Part shown: piece by piece, positions 63,640 to 64,000 of the stretch | Layout: each line of letters begins with the position of its first letter | How positions within the stretch are numbered: the stretch's first letter is position 1 | Assembly (NCBI GenBank): GCA_013399115.1 | Contig: VXAA01001406.1 | Span: forward strand, 318,525 to 382,524 | Reading direction: 5' to 3' | Source: Anseranas semipalmata | Taxonomy: Eukaryota > Chordata > Aves > Anseriformes > Anseranatidae | Length of the DNA: 64,000 nt | Made by a program: the position numbers and the translations under genes | The notes under the pieces: generated by a model | Told to the model about the DNA's origin: nothing | Database searches by the model: none | What the model saw: the letters and a program-made list of their open reading frames with translations, nothing else

Positions 63640-63765
63640 TAATTTATTTTACAGTTGAGGAAACTGGTTCAGAGAGATGAGGTCACTTGCATAAGTTCAC
63701 AAACTTAGTAAATAATAAAGGCTGAAATAAAAAACAGATGCCCTGCATCTCAGTCTGGGATCTTA
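63640..63765 (-). mobile_element. MIR SINE relic
   Basis: The plus strand reads TTTTACAGTTGAGGAAACTG, GTTCAGAGAGATGAGGTCACTTGC, ATAAGTTCACAAACTTAGTAAATAATAAAGGCTGAAAT. These are the classic blocks of the reverse complement of MIR: TTTACAGATGAGGAAACTGAGG, AGAGAGGTTAAGTGACTTGCC, AAGGTCACACAGCTAGTAAGTGGCAGAGC. It is the best-preserved of the three MIR-like relics in the window. Confidence 0.8.
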
Positions 63766-64000
63766 TTCAATGCAATGCATTGCCTCCATAATGCAATGGA
63801 AAGCTGAATTGTTTTATTTATAATTTAGACCCACACAGCAGTGGAAGTATGCAAACAATAGTGAACATGAAGGAAAAACATGACAAACAAAAAGAAAATT
63901 CCAAGTCAGCTAACAACCTCACTCAGACAATATAATTTATCCTAAATATTCAGTAAAGAATCAGAAACATACTATGGCAAATCTTAACAGAAGCTCATGC
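63766..64000. other. Unique non-coding sequence to the window end
   Basis: Nothing recognised. A GCAATGCATTGC palindrome lies at 63772-63783, and similar short symmetry around it comes from TGCAATG duplications. Confidence 0.6.

Overview
The window reads as vertebrate nuclear DNA, almost certainly from a bird. It is AT-rich and CpG-poor, and two isolated N bases (37905, 54499) suggest draft large-insert clone sequence. The avian call rests on the repeats: CR1 LINE fragments in both orientations, including one whose 3' tail carries the CACAGAAT direct repeats typical of avian CR1, and two LTR fragments whose sequence matches widespread avian endogenous-retrovirus LTR families. Ancient MIR-like SINE relics, as expected in any amniote, are also present. 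The species cannot be told from the sequence.

I found no protein-coding gene I can name and no tRNA, rRNA or recognisable ncRNA gene. The longest open frame is 151 codons, and most of the others look like chance ORFs in AT-rich DNA or parts of repeats. The window is best read as a gene desert or the inside of a very large intron.

Layout: 1-7.7 kb holds a truncated ERV LTR (1959-2219) and otherwise unique sequence. 7.7-15 kb holds two old minus-strand CR1 pieces, a 41-bp-period tandem repeat, an AP-1-centred palindrome and one possible coding exon (minus strand, 8608-8719). 15-24.5 kb holds CAAA repeats, a 30-base poly(T), a 45-base pure pyrimidine tract, two frame-shifting minus-strand ORF pairs of unknown nature and a 104-bp MITE-like element with CAGGGG ends. 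24.5-33.4 kb holds a striking inverted repeat with 30-bp perfect arms (about 30.0-30.4 kb) and an ERVL-type LTR (32600-33332). 33.4-42.4 kb holds the longest ORF (36073-36528, minus), a MIR relic and a young-looking CR1 3' end. 42.4-56.4 kb holds another MIR relic, dyad-symmetric homeodomain-like sites, possible plus-strand exons at 51-53.2 kb, and a defective CR1 reverse-transcriptase fragment (55693-56395) with a roughly 30-bp related snippet 1.4 kb upstream. 56.4-64 kb is mostly unique with simple repeats and a good MIR relic near the end.

No genes can be seen working together. The biology on show is repeat history (CR1, ERV, MIR and a possible hAT-type MITE) plus scattered candidates for regulatory elements or unannotated exons. 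Those candidates need cross-species alignment or RNA data, and all are marked low confidence.
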